Virus record (IMG/VR): IMGVR_UViG_3300046331_000690
Span: 1 to 56,120 of that record
Strand: one strand, 5' to 3'
DNA: 56,120 bases
Source of the DNA: a virus
In this document: one piece after another, positions 14,709-24,393 of the stretch
Layout: every line of letters begins with the position of its first letter
How positions within the stretch are numbered: position 1 is the stretch's first letter
Translations under genes and position numbers: made by a program
The notes under the pieces: generated by a model
Database searches by the model: none
The model's input: only the letters and a program-made list of their open reading frames with translations
What the model was told of the DNA's origin: nothing

Positions 14709-14916
14709 GCTATTGGTTGCAAAAGGTTGGGTAAATTATTATAGTTGTAAAACATGTGGAGATAGAAAGTTTTATAATCATCTGGATAAGCCGGGTTATG
14801 AAATAAGGGTAAAACAAAAGAATCAAACGTTCAGTATTTTATTAAACAATATGATGGTATCCGGTCCGCATTGGGGATATCAGTTAGAAGAAAAACTTTT
14901 ATTAAATGGAATTTAA
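14701..14916 (+). CDS. Small protein with CxxC motif
   Basis: The protein has 71 residues; YYSCKTCGDRKFYNH near the N-terminus suggests a zinc knuckle. An upstream TTG at 14695 is possible, but ATG 14701 gives a normal overlap with the membrane protein gene. Its end overlaps the tail chaperone gene by 11 bp. The function is unknown. Confidence 0.55.
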   Translation: MNELLVAKGWVNYYSCKTCGDRKFYNHLDKPGYEIRVKQKNQTFSILLNNMMVSGPHWGYQLEEKLLLNGI

Positions 14917-15520
14917 GCTGGAAATAATAACAGGGATAAATCCTAAGCAATTCTTCCCGGATGCAAAGTATATCATTACTTATGCATTCACTATTGGTGA
15001 CAGGCATTATTTCCGCTATGATGATCCATTGAATACACCTTATGACAGGGCTTTGAAGTGCCTTGTTTATTACAAAGAGCTGGACATGAATTGCGATAGG
15101 GATTTCTTAAAAGCACATACGGCAGCTTTTGACAAAGTGCTTTCTGGAAGTAAGCTAACTATTAATGATCTGGTGACCTTAAAGCAAATGAATGAACAAT
15201 TAAAACAAAGGCTGGAACTACCTAAAGAGCCAGATTTAATGTATAAACTGGCCGCTATTGTTTTCTTTGATCAGCATGAGAACCCAATGACGTATGAATT
15301 TAAATATGGGGAGAATAAAATTCGCTTTTGGAAGAAAAATTTAAGCCTCAACGCTTTTTTTTTGCGGAAGCCATTGGTGGAATTGATACCATATTTGAGA
15401 TATGCAGGAGAAAATTTAGAACAGTTTTCAGAAATGACAGGAAAGGCAACACAAGCACATTTGGACAAACTATTGCCGCTACTATCGGCAGAACAGAAGA
15501 CGACATTATTGGGCAAATAA
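14906..15520 (+). CDS. Tail assembly chaperone (G-like)
   Basis: This soluble, helical 204-residue protein lies immediately before the tape measure gene. Its length and place match tail assembly chaperones, which coat the tape measure protein while the tube forms. A run of nine T (15355-15363) falls where the frame can slip by -1 into a second open frame that runs to 15639, as in the lambda G/G-T pair. The assignment rests on synteny and the slippery run more than on sequence similarity. Confidence 0.65.
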   Translation: MEFKLEIITGINPKQFFPDAKYIITYAFTIGDRHYFRYDDPLNTPYDRALKCLVYYKELDMNCDRDFLKAHTAAFDKVLSGSKLTINDLVTLKQMNEQLKQRLELPKEPDLMYKLAAIVFFDQHENPMTYEFKYGENKIRFWKKNLSLNAFFLRKPLVELIPYLRYAGENLEQFSEMTGKATQAHLDKLLPLLSAEQKTTLLGK

Positions 15521-15639
15521 AAATAGTAACCGGCAGTTTAAACGCTGCAATACTTCCTCACTTAACAATCTATGAGTTTTACCAGGAGCTTGAATTTATT
15601 ATGAAGGCTGCTATAAAACAAAAGGCTAATAGAAAATAG
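15361..15639 (+). CDS. -1 frameshift extension of the tail chaperone (T-like)
   Basis: The -1 frame is open from before 15361 to TAG/TGA at 15637-15639 and ends one base before the tape measure start. Its last part (LTIYEFYQELEFIMKAAIKQ) looks like a genuine tail-chaperone C-terminus and has no good start of its own. The slippery heptamer T TTT TTT is at 15355-15361. A slip nearer the zero-frame stop at 15520 cannot be ruled out. Confidence 0.5.
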   Translation, partial: FAEAIGGIDTIFEICRRKFRTVFRNDRKGNTSTFGQTIAATIGRTEDDIIGQIKIVTGSLNAAILPHLTIYEFYQELEFIMKAAIKQKANRK

Positions 15640-18600
15640 ATGTCTGCAGAGAATGTTGTTATAAATTTTGTGGGAGATACCTCAGCATTACAGCCGGTAG
15701 AAAATGCGCTGGATGGAATCATTGCACAATCTGGTGAAGTTGGTACCGCCTGGACCAAAGCTTCTGCTGCAATGACAAACCAGACCAAGGAATCTGTTAC
15801 CTCTACCAATAAGCTTTCTAAAAGTATTGAGCAAATGATTGTGGCTACCAAAAGTATGGATAAGGTGGCAATAGGCGGAGCTTATAAAGAAACATTAAAA
15901 GAAATAAAAAATGAATTAGGGTTGACTAATAAAGAAATTGTAAAATTTTTAAATGATGCAAAGAAGCTGGTAGAAATTCAAGTAGGTGACCCTAATACAT
16001 TAGAAGATATCGATCAGATGAAATTAGGTATTGAGGTTATTAATCAACAGCTTTTGGAATTAGGTAATTTTGAAGGAGGTACACTTTTAGAATTTATTAA
16101 ATCGCTTAAAAATCAATTGCTTGGCTTAAAAGCTGCTGGTAAAGAAAATACTTCTGAATTTACTAATCTTAGAGAAGAGATAGTAAGATTACAAAATGAA
16201 TATAATAACACTAATAAGGAACTAAAGAACCTTGGAAGTGATACAAAAGGAATTGATGGTGTTATTTCTCTTGCTGGTGGAGTTGCTAGTGGCTTTGCAG
16301 TAGCACAGGGAGCAGCTGCTTTGTTTGGTGATGAAAATGAGGAAGTACAAAAGGCATTGCTAAAAGTAAATGCTGCCATGAGTTTTTTACAGGGTTTACA
16401 AGGAATTCAAAATGTATTGCAAAAAGAAAGTGCAGCTTCGCTATTATTTGCATCAGGCGCACGTACCACACAAACAGCGGCAGTAGTAGCAGAGACAGTA
16501 GCAGAAGGTGCTAATGTAGTAGCTACAGAAGCTGCTACGGTTGCTCAGGTAGAATTAAATACAGCCATGTCTCTTAATCCGGTTGGTTTACTGATAGTTG
16601 GAATATTGGCTGCTGTAGCTGCTTTTTCTGCTTTTGGAGATGAAGTAGAAAGTAGTGTTGACAGAATAGAACGTTTACAGAAAAAAGCAGAGGATGTATA
16701 TACCGCTTTACAAAATTTAAGTAAGGTAAACCAGTTTGCAGTTGACAGAGAGGTAGAAATTACTAAGAATAAAGAATTGGTAAATGTATTGGAAGCCCAA
16801 AATACATCCATTCAAAATATCAATCAACAAAAGAAGATTGGTATTGGTTTAGAAAATGACAAGCTTAAAGATGAGTTAAGCAATATTGAATCGGTAAAGG
16901 ATATATCAGAAGATAAAAATCAATTTGTAGAAAGGGAATTGGCTATAAAATCACAGATATACTCCAATGATCAGGCTCAACTTGTATTAGATATTGAAAC
17001 CAATAAGGTATTAGCTGAGAGAGCGCTTAAATCCAATTCGGCAAATGCAGATGCAGAAGTTGCTAAGAGGAAATTAGCAATTATTCAAAATCAGATAGAT
17101 AGTATTGCCTCCATAAAAGCAATCAGTGATGCTGAAATTGAAGCAATTAAAAGAAAAAAACAAGAGGATCTTAATCCAGCCAATCAACTGACTGCAGGTG
17201 AAATAGCCAAAGTAAATGCAGATGCTAATTTAGCTATAGCCGAAAATAGAAAAGCTCTTTCTCAAAAACTATTAGAAATTGATACTGCCGGTATAGAAGC
17301 CAAAGTATTGCTTGCAAAAAAGGGTAGTGAGGATGAATACCAGGCAAGGCTTCTGTTTTTGCAAAATGAGCAACAAACTTTATTAGCTGCTACTAAGGTT
17401 ACAAAAAATGACAAGCTAAAAATAGAAGCTGATTTTTATGTAAAAAAGAAAGCGCTGGATCAGGAATTTGCAGTTAAAAAACTAGAGAATGAGATCAGTT
17501 ATTTTGATGCAAATATTGCTGAGTTTGGATTGTCTGAAAATAGAAAATTGGAGCTTACAATTAGAAGGCTTGATAAACAGCGTGATCTTGAAATATTGCA
17601 AGCAGAAGATAATGCTGCTAAAATAGCGGAGATTAATGCTAAGTATGATTTACAAAATATCGAAGCAAATAAAGCTTCTATTGCAAATGTATTGGCTGAT
17701 AATTTAAAAACTGTTGATGCATTTAGCGGAATCTCCAATGCTGCCAATGAGAAAATATTAACTCAGGATAAATCAACATTTGACCAACGAGTGGCTGCAA
17801 GTAAACAGTTATTATCCAATAAATTACTTAGTCTTGATTTAGAAGCATCTGCCGAAAAGAAAAAACTTGCTGTTGGATTAGAAGCTGCTGGAGATGATAT
17901 TAATAAGCGATTGTTTGCACAACATGAGTATGATGTTGCTGTTCAGTTAATCAATAATCAACGTTCAGCTGCTGCCATCAAAAGTGAGGAAGAAACTACT
18001 GCTGCAACATTGAAGGAAATTGAAAAGAGAACCGTCAGTCTTCAAAATGTTTTTTCTATCGTTCAAAAAGGTTTGCAGGCTACATTGGGAAATTCTCCAT
18101 TAACTACAGCTTTAACTGATTTGCAAAACTTTGGTGTACAGGCACAAGATGTATTTGCAAAAATAAAAGCAGGTACCATTACTTCTGCTGAAGGATTTAA
18201 ACAACTGGCCGGATCTGCCATTGCTTCTATGCAAGAAATTACCAATCAGCTTTTTGCAGATAACAGTGCCCAAAGAGCAGCTACATTACAGGATACTCTT
18301 TCGATATTGGATGAGCAGAAAAATAAAGAGCTTAGTAATAAGAATTTGACAGAGCAACAAAAGGCTGAGATAGATAAAAAGTATAAAGACAAGGAACGGC
18401 AGGAGAAAATAAAAGCATTTGAGGCAGAGAAAGGAGCTAAAAAAGAACAGGCAATAATAAATGGATTATTGGCTGTTACCAATGTATGGGCACAAAATGC
18501 AGGTAACCCAATTTTAGCAGCTATCCTTACTGCTTTGACTGTAACTACTACTGCTATTCAGGTTGCTAAAATTTCAGCAGCTAAAACTCCTAAATTCTTT

Positions 18601-18981
18601 AAAGGAAAGGTAGGTATTGAAGGACCTGGCACAACAACCAGCGATAGCATACCGGCTATGATCAGCCGGGGAGAAAGCGTTATTAATGCCAAGGCAACCA
18701 ACAAATGGAAACAAGCGCTGGAGGCAATCAATAATAATCAATTTGAAAGTTATCTGGCCAGTCATTTTACAAAGCTTGCTATGCCTCAAATACCTGAAGG
18801 TTTGATTGCTGGGCAAAATGGATTACAGATTGATTATGAAAAATTGGCTTTGGCCATTGCCGGTAAAATACCTGAGCCTACATACATTCAGAACAATATA
18901 GATGAAAGTGGATTTCAAAGATTAGTAATAAAAAATGGCAATAAAACTGAGTATAAAAATCAACGCTATTCAATGACATGA
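15640..18981 (+). CDS. Tail tape measure protein
   Basis: At 1113 residues this is the longest gene product. It shows long coiled-coil stretches (about 30-200, 390-760, 880-940), hydrophobic segments (about 215-235, 305-330 and 945-980) and Lys/Glu/Gln/Asn-rich composition. The C-terminal block GIEGPGTTTSDSIPAMISRG is typical of Bacteroidetes tape measures. It sets tail length (roughly 1.5 Å per residue in known phages, so about 160 nm if the whole protein counts) and helps DNA entry. It follows the chaperone frames and overlaps the HNH gene by 4 bp. Confidence 0.92.
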   Translation: MSAENVVINFVGDTSALQPVENALDGIIAQSGEVGTAWTKASAAMTNQTKESVTSTNKLSKSIEQMIVATKSMDKVAIGGAYKETLKEIKNELGLTNKEIVKFLNDAKKLVEIQVGDPNTLEDIDQMKLGIEVINQQLLELGNFEGGTLLEFIKSLKNQLLGLKAAGKENTSEFTNLREEIVRLQNEYNNTNKELKNLGSDTKGIDGVISLAGGVASGFAVAQGAAALFGDENEEVQKALLKVNAAMSFLQGLQGIQNVLQKESAASLLFASGARTTQTAAVVAETVAEGANVVATEAATVAQVELNTAMSLNPVGLLIVGILAAVAAFSAFGDEVESSVDRIERLQKKAEDVYTALQNLSKVNQFAVDREVEITKNKELVNVLEAQNTSIQNINQQKKIGIGLENDKLKDELSNIESVKDISEDKNQFVERELAIKSQIYSNDQAQLVLDIETNKVLAERALKSNSANADAEVAKRKLAIIQNQIDSIASIKAISDAEIEAIKRKKQEDLNPANQLTAGEIAKVNADANLAIAENRKALSQKLLEIDTAGIEAKVLLAKKGSEDEYQARLLFLQNEQQTLLAATKVTKNDKLKIEADFYVKKKALDQEFAVKKLENEISYFDANIAEFGLSENRKLELTIRRLDKQRDLEILQAEDNAAKIAEINAKYDLQNIEANKASIANVLADNLKTVDAFSGISNAANEKILTQDKSTFDQRVAASKQLLSNKLLSLDLEASAEKKKLAVGLEAAGDDINKRLFAQHEYDVAVQLINNQRSAAAIKSEEETTAATLKEIEKRTVSLQNVFSIVQKGLQATLGNSPLTTALTDLQNFGVQAQDVFAKIKAGTITSAEGFKQLAGSAIASMQEITNQLFADNSAQRAATLQDTLSILDEQKNKELSNKNLTEQQKAEIDKKYKDKERQEKIKAFEAEKGAKKEQAIINGLLAVTNVWAQNAGNPILAAILTALTVTTTAIQVAKISAAKTPKFFKGKVGIEGPGTTTSDSIPAMISRGESVINAKATNKWKQALEAINNNQFESYLASHFTKLAMPQIPEGLIAGQNGLQIDYEKLALAIAGKIPEPTYIQNNIDESGFQRLVIKNGNKTEYKNQRYSMT

Positions 18982-19457
18982 AAAAAGAATCTTTAAATAC
19001 AATTTTCGACTACAATGATGGTCAACTTTTTTGGAAGGTTGAAAGGAATGGGACTAAAGGAATTGGCTCTTTAGCCGGCTGCTTAGATCGAAATGGATAT
19101 GTTGTAGTATGCTTTGACGGAAAGCCGAGAAAAGCTCACAGAATTATTTATACAATGCATTTTGGCGAAATACCAGAAGGTAAAGAAATCGATCATGAGA
19201 ACTTGATCAGAACTGATAATAGGATTGAAAACCTAAGAATTGCCAATCATGGACAGAATCAACAGAATGGGAAAAAGTACAAAAACAATACCAGTGGATT
19301 TAAGGGGGTTTATTATTATCCACCTGATAGATGGAGGGCAAGGATAAGCGTAAACAACAAAGATATTTGTTTGGGATTCTATAGTACTAAGGAAGAAGCA
19401 GCTTCTGCTTATCAAGAAGGTGCAAATAGATTACATAAACAATTTGCTAATTATTAA
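18978..19457 (+). CDS. HNH homing endonuclease with AP2 DNA-binding domain
   Basis: The protein has 159 residues. The HNH core runs AHRIIYTMHFGEIPEGKEID followed by HENLIRTDNRIENLR (about 54-90). It is followed by an AP2-type domain (NTSGFKGVYYYPPDRWRARI, then LGFYSTKEEAASAYQEGA). This HNH-AP2 pair is the classic free-standing homing endonuclease of phages. It sits between the tape measure and tail tip genes with an ATGA overlap, a usual intergenic niche, and is probably a selfish insertion with no structural role. Confidence 0.9.
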   Translation: MKKESLNTIFDYNDGQLFWKVERNGTKGIGSLAGCLDRNGYVVVCFDGKPRKAHRIIYTMHFGEIPEGKEIDHENLIRTDNRIENLRIANHGQNQQNGKKYKNNTSGFKGVYYYPPDRWRARISVNNKDICLGFYSTKEEAASAYQEGANRLHKQFANY

Positions 19458-19459
19458 TA

Positions 19460-22069
19460 ATGAGTAACTGGAGATTCACTTTATTAGACAGATTAAATAT
19501 TGCTACGGTTATAGAAGAGCCAGTGGGATGGGATGCTTGTGAAGCTGCCTTAAACCGGGATAAAGATTACCATGGTATTTTCTTTGATAATCAGGGTGAT
19601 ACTTTTGAGTTTTACGATGAAGCAAAGGACTTGCTACAGGCTGAATATAATAGTTATGGCAGTCAGGGTAATTTGGTTTTGATTATTGAGGAGAATTGCG
19701 GCAACGGATATGTAGAATACAGCCGGGGTAAATTCGATTTTAATAAGTATGAATTTATTTGCGAACGTAGTTGCTTTGTTAAAATACCTATTGAAAGTAT
19801 TGGTGAGGTGATGGATTTAAGAAACCGAATAAATCAGAAAGTAGATCTTGAAACTTTGACCGGTTTTGATGGCACCACAGCTTTAATTCCTTATAGCCAT
19901 CTTCCATTTACTATGGAGTTACCGGGTAAGTCTATTAATGTTCAGGATAAAGCAATTTGGGAAATGGAAGGAACTACAGAGATTAGTTTAGCTGATGTTC
20001 CAAATATTCAATATGATAGCGCTCCATCAAATTATAATTTTGGTTGGTTTCAGGTAGTACCCCAAATTGAAACTATCAAACTGAGTGAATTTGGTAAATT
20101 TTCAACAGCCCTAACTCCTGAAAATAATTTTATATGCAGTGGGATTTATAATGATGATAAATGTCCGGATTTATTTAAAGTTAGAGCCGGGAATATTGCC
20201 GGTACAACCGATAGGACACTTTATTTTGATTGGAGTAATTGTACTCCAACTTTATACAACGACAATAATAAAGACAATTTTGATTTTATTAATAAATTCA
20301 ATCTCTCTCTTTCATATACTATTCAATTTGATACTAAAAATGCAAGGATTTTATTTTTGAATAAAGTTGTTTTAATCAGGCGAAAAAATGGAACTACAGA
20401 AGTACTGCATAATATTCAAGAATTAAGTGCTACCGGTGGAAGCGGTTCGCCGGGCGGATATGTGACAGGCAGTTATTGGGCACCCAATACAACACATACG
20501 GTATCTGATATATTTACAATCAGCGATATAATGCTAAATGACGGGGATTATTTATTTATTGTGTTATGTGGCCTTTCTCAATATTTAAATACTGAAGCTA
20601 CTGCAGGTGATCCAGCTTTTAATTTAGTAGGTAAAGCCGGCACGCTGGATTTGCTGGCATTATCAAAAGCAGTTGCCACTACTTCCAAAGTATTTGCCAT
20701 CAATGAAACGATCAGCAGGGTATCGGAGGCCATTACCAATGATAAGCTCAGGGCTTATAGTGAATATTTTGGCAGAACGGATAGCCAGCCATATACTGTA
20801 GATGCTGATGGTAACGGATCACTGGAAGTAGTAACAGATGGCATAAGGGTAAGGCGCCAGGAGAATAAAATAGCTGGGAAAACTTCTGTATTTGCTGTTT
20901 CCCTACAGGATCTGTTTGAGGGTTTAAATCCTATCCATAATATTGGAATGGGTATTGAAGCAGATATTAACAGAACGGGATACAATCGGCTAAGAGTCGA
21001 GCCTTGGACTTTCTTCTATAACAATGCAGTCATTTTTACTTGTACAAATATTGACAAGATTATACGTAAGGCAGAGGCCAGGGATATTTTCTCCACCTTT
21101 CAATTTGGTTATCAAAAATGGGAGGCTGAGGAGTTTAATGGACTGGATGAATTTTTAACCAAAAGAACTTATAGAACTACCCTTAGTCAAATTAAAAATG
21201 ATCTATCGAAATTATCAAAGATGGTTGCCAGCGGCTATGCTCTGGAAATTACCCGGCGCAAAGGAAATGAGGATAGTAAGGACTGGCGGTATGATAAGGA
21301 TACATTTATTATTTGCTGTAAAAGAAATACACCGGTTACCAGAAATGCTGATTTTATCAATACTGACAGGTTTATTGTTTTTGAAGCTTTGCCAAATCAA
21401 TTTATTGGCCAGACAATTACCATCACTGGTACTGCCAGCAATAACGGGAGTTATACTATTTCAGATATTCAAACAATTAGCATAGTAGGACAAATAACAC
21501 CGGGCTATCAAATATTTGTATTACCTGCAACACTTGTTTATGAGGTTGGTGGTTCAGGAACATTTCTATTGGGCGGTTCTACAGCTTTAATAGTTGAACA
21601 GGGGAATATTTCCACTCCGGAAAACATTATTGATCCAGCAACCATTTATAATTATCGCATTTCACCGGTCCGCAATGCGATGCGATGGATGAATAAGGTA
21701 TTGGCCAGTTATCGAAATTTTGATGCTGATGCTAAGTTGTTGTTTACCGATGGTGATGGTAATTATTTTGCCAAAGGCGAAATGACAGCTACCAATGGTA
21801 AACTTGAAAATGCAGCTATTGAAGAAAACGAAATGGTCAATCTTTCTATTTATGCAGATAAGAGTAATGCCATGCCATTAATGATGGCAGAGAGGATTCA
21901 ATTTGAATATCCAATGACGAGTAGTGAGTATGCTGATATAAAAGCCAATCCTTATGGCCTGGTAAGCTTTAGCAGCGATTGTGAAGCAGGTGAGGGATGG
22001 ATAGAAGCAATGATCTATAAACCGGAGCAGGGGAAAGCAACATTTACATTAATACCAAAAGCAAATTAA
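19460..22069 (+). CDS. Tail tip / baseplate hub-type protein
   Basis: This 869-residue protein starts directly after the homing endonuclease and follows the tape measure, where siphovirus distal tail and hub proteins are found. The N-terminal part (WRFTLLDRLNIATVIEEPVGWD) and a middle CRNTP-like region are seen in large tail proteins of Bacteroidetes phages. A beta-rich insert (TITITGTASNNGSYTISDI) occurs at about 640-690. No lysozyme or peptidase motif is visible. The assignment is mainly positional. Confidence 0.6.
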   Translation: MSNWRFTLLDRLNIATVIEEPVGWDACEAALNRDKDYHGIFFDNQGDTFEFYDEAKDLLQAEYNSYGSQGNLVLIIEENCGNGYVEYSRGKFDFNKYEFICERSCFVKIPIESIGEVMDLRNRINQKVDLETLTGFDGTTALIPYSHLPFTMELPGKSINVQDKAIWEMEGTTEISLADVPNIQYDSAPSNYNFGWFQVVPQIETIKLSEFGKFSTALTPENNFICSGIYNDDKCPDLFKVRAGNIAGTTDRTLYFDWSNCTPTLYNDNNKDNFDFINKFNLSLSYTIQFDTKNARILFLNKVVLIRRKNGTTEVLHNIQELSATGGSGSPGGYVTGSYWAPNTTHTVSDIFTISDIMLNDGDYLFIVLCGLSQYLNTEATAGDPAFNLVGKAGTLDLLALSKAVATTSKVFAINETISRVSEAITNDKLRAYSEYFGRTDSQPYTVDADGNGSLEVVTDGIRVRRQENKIAGKTSVFAVSLQDLFEGLNPIHNIGMGIEADINRTGYNRLRVEPWTFFYNNAVIFTCTNIDKIIRKAEARDIFSTFQFGYQKWEAEEFNGLDEFLTKRTYRTTLSQIKNDLSKLSKMVASGYALEITRRKGNEDSKDWRYDKDTFIICCKRNTPVTRNADFINTDRFIVFEALPNQFIGQTITITGTASNNGSYTISDIQTISIVGQITPGYQIFVLPATLVYEVGGSGTFLLGGSTALIVEQGNISTPENIIDPATIYNYRISPVRNAMRWMNKVLASYRNFDADAKLLFTDGDGNYFAKGEMTATNGKLENAAIEENEMVNLSIYADKSNAMPLMMAERIQFEYPMTSSEYADIKANPYGLVSFSSDCEAGEGWIEAMIYKPEQGKATFTLIPKAN

Positions 22070-22070
22070 A

Positions 22071-23549
22071 ATGGCCATAAGAATAATTTCACCAACATAT
22101 AGTTTTGTTCAATTTGGGCAATCGGAATCAATACAGGGCTGTTGTACTGAAGAAGAGTTATGTGCTTTACCTGTAGCAGAGGAAACAGACCTTTATTTTC
22201 AGTTTAGTATTGTGGCCGATAATGCAGAAGAAATTCAGGCAGTAAATGATATTACGCTGTCGGATATTCATTTATATGGAATGAGTGGAGAAGGCAATGA
22301 GGGATTACCAATATTTACTAATCTGGTAAGAAACTGGACACAAGAAGATGAATTGCAGTTTGAAAAGTTTATAACCGGTGCATTAGAAATTACTTATTTA
22401 TGGCGTCATCCTTTGTACGATGTAAAAACATTATTTGCCTGCAATGGCTGTTTTCAATTGGGTATTTATATTGAACCATTTTTAGTAGGTGCCACTGAAT
22501 ACAATTTCAATGCAATCAGTAATGTTTTTAAACATGTTTGTGATAGCTGCTATACAGCAGTAATTGAGTACAGCAATAAAAAAGACTATGCCGGCTTTAG
22601 GTATTGCAATATTGATGATTTTGTAAATCGGGTTAGGCTGCCAATGTACCTTACCCAGCCTAGTCATAAAGAGGATAAGTCTGTTTATAGAAAGAGCAAT
22701 GGAATCATAAAGCAAAATAGTTCTTTATTGTACAAAGAATATTTGGCTATAACTGATTTTCTTACAGAGAAACTTCATGATAAATTATCCATTGCATTGG
22801 CACATAATGACCTGCTTAATTTGTACGATACAAAATATCAAGGTGGCATTAGTAAAAATGGAGAATATGCCATTGAGTGGGATGCTGAATTAAATTTATG
22901 TACTGCACCGGCAAATTTTAAAGCGATCGCATACGGCTTTACTTTTAAAAATGCCAATTGTACGGATTGTAATACTGCTGTATTACCCGAAAGGCCAGTA
23001 TGTATTATTGGTATTGCTACAACTGCCTTTTCCTATGAAAATACAGAAACAGATTTAATATACACGGCTGTATTTTTATTGGATGTGCAACCGGAAAGTA
23101 CTGTAATTGACTATAGTCTTGATTTAGGTATTACCTGGTATCCTATTATAAGTTTTGGACCAACCAGCGGCTTAACACTTACAGCAAATTATTCAATACC
23201 TCCGAATGTAAGCGATACGGTACCTCACTATATAAGGGTGAGAACGGTATGTGCCAATGGAGCATCAGCCACAGCACATTTGTATTATTATAGTGAGGAC
23301 TATAGCTTAACATTTGTGGCAACTTCTATTACTTCAACATCCTTTCAGTTGAATAGTGGCTTTAGTTCGGGTGTAAGTTTTGATATAAGCTTAGATGGTG
23401 GAGCTACTTATATTTTAACTGGATTAACAAGTACTAGCTATATAGTTACCGGCCTTACAACTGGTACAACCTATCAAGTAGTAAGAAGAATGCATTCGCT
23501 AAATGGAATAGTACAGGCACTACCACCGGTAAACGTAACAACGTTATAA
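22071..23549 (+). CDS. Tail protein with fibronectin type III-like C-terminus
   Basis: The protein has 492 residues. Residues 1-300 are a unique domain with Cys pairs (GCCTEEELC, ACNGC, CDSC). The C-terminal 190 residues contain two beta-sandwich repeats ending in TGLTSTSYIVTGLTTGTTYQ, the usual fibronectin III turn. Such domains on phage tails bind surface carbohydrates or stabilise the tip. It directly follows the tail tip gene (1-bp gap) and precedes a glycosyltransferase gene. Confidence 0.65.
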   Translation: MAIRIISPTYSFVQFGQSESIQGCCTEEELCALPVAEETDLYFQFSIVADNAEEIQAVNDITLSDIHLYGMSGEGNEGLPIFTNLVRNWTQEDELQFEKFITGALEITYLWRHPLYDVKTLFACNGCFQLGIYIEPFLVGATEYNFNAISNVFKHVCDSCYTAVIEYSNKKDYAGFRYCNIDDFVNRVRLPMYLTQPSHKEDKSVYRKSNGIIKQNSSLLYKEYLAITDFLTEKLHDKLSIALAHNDLLNLYDTKYQGGISKNGEYAIEWDAELNLCTAPANFKAIAYGFTFKNANCTDCNTAVLPERPVCIIGIATTAFSYENTETDLIYTAVFLLDVQPESTVIDYSLDLGITWYPIISFGPTSGLTLTANYSIPPNVSDTVPHYIRVRTVCANGASATAHLYYYSEDYSLTFVATSITSTSFQLNSGFSSGVSFDISLDGGATYILTGLTSTSYIVTGLTTGTTYQVVRRMHSLNGIVQALPPVNVTTL

Positions 23550-23552
23550 TTT

Positions 23553-24392
23553 ATGAAAAAAGGAATATTATTAATGGCTTTGGGTAATGAGAATTATTAC
23601 CGTATGGCGGTTGTGTTAGCAGCTTCTATAAAAGTTAATGATCCTGATTTGCCCATTTGTTTAATTACCGGAAATAAGGTGCAGGAAGAGCATAAGCTGT
23701 TATTTGATATTATCAATCCTCCGATTGAAAAAAGTATTACGGTTAAAGGCGCCATACAATTTATAAAGGCTAAGACCTACATGTATGAGTATAGCCCTTT
23801 TGATGAAACTATATTTTTAGATGTGGATCAGGTAATGATAATGGGGAGGAAATTAAGTTCATTATTTGATGAGCTTGCCGGTATTGATTTGGCTATCAGT
23901 AATACCGGTATTGCAAAGGAGAGTATATGGGCAAGTATTAAAGAAGTGAAAAGCTTGTATGGTAATAATCCATTCTGGAATTATCACAGTGAGTTTATTT
24001 ACTTTAAAAAGTGTGCTGCTGTAAAAAGTTTCTTTAAGGCCGCAATAAAAATTTATGATGATAATAAAATAACTACTGCAAATAAGTTTGCCAATGCAAA
24101 TATGGCTGATGAACTGGCATTTCAGGCAGCATCAATAAAAACGGGTATTTACCCTCATAAAGAAAATTGGCTTCCAAATTTTTGGTTTGACCGGGATATT
24201 AAAAATAGCAGGAAGTATCCATTTGAATTGACAGAATATATTACTTACAGCATTGGCGGTAATAAAATTCCCAATAATGTAAAAGACAATTACAATATTT
24301 TGGCGAAAGCATACTTCGCAAAACTTGGTTTATTAAATCCCTATCAGGTGGTTGATAAACGTACTTTTTTACCTGAAAGAAAATTAATTTAA
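23553..24392 (+). CDS. GT-A fold glycosyltransferase (GT8-like)
   Basis: This 279-residue protein has an N-terminal nucleotide-sugar fold (GILLMALGNENYYRMAVVLA), then a DxD metal-binding motif at FLDVDQV (D90, D92), a conserved-looking NPFWNYHSEFIYFKK and a late PNFWFDRD. It should transfer a sugar from a nucleotide donor. Lying between tail and portal genes in the late operon, its acceptor may be a virion protein or the host surface. It is 1 bp before the portal gene. The family is clear; donor and acceptor are not. Confidence 0.75.
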   Translation: MKKGILLMALGNENYYRMAVVLAASIKVNDPDLPICLITGNKVQEEHKLLFDIINPPIEKSITVKGAIQFIKAKTYMYEYSPFDETIFLDVDQVMIMGRKLSSLFDELAGIDLAISNTGIAKESIWASIKEVKSLYGNNPFWNYHSEFIYFKKCAAVKSFFKAAIKIYDDNKITTANKFANANMADELAFQAASIKTGIYPHKENWLPNFWFDRDIKNSRKYPFELTEYITYSIGGNKIPNNVKDNYNILAKAYFAKLGLLNPYQVVDKRTFLPERKLI

Positions 24393-24393
24393 A

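Noticed and set aside
18978-19457. HNH-AP2 gene as part of an intron in the tape measure
   Set aside because: The tape measure frame ends normally with its usual C-terminal block; the gene is intergenic with a 4-bp overlap.
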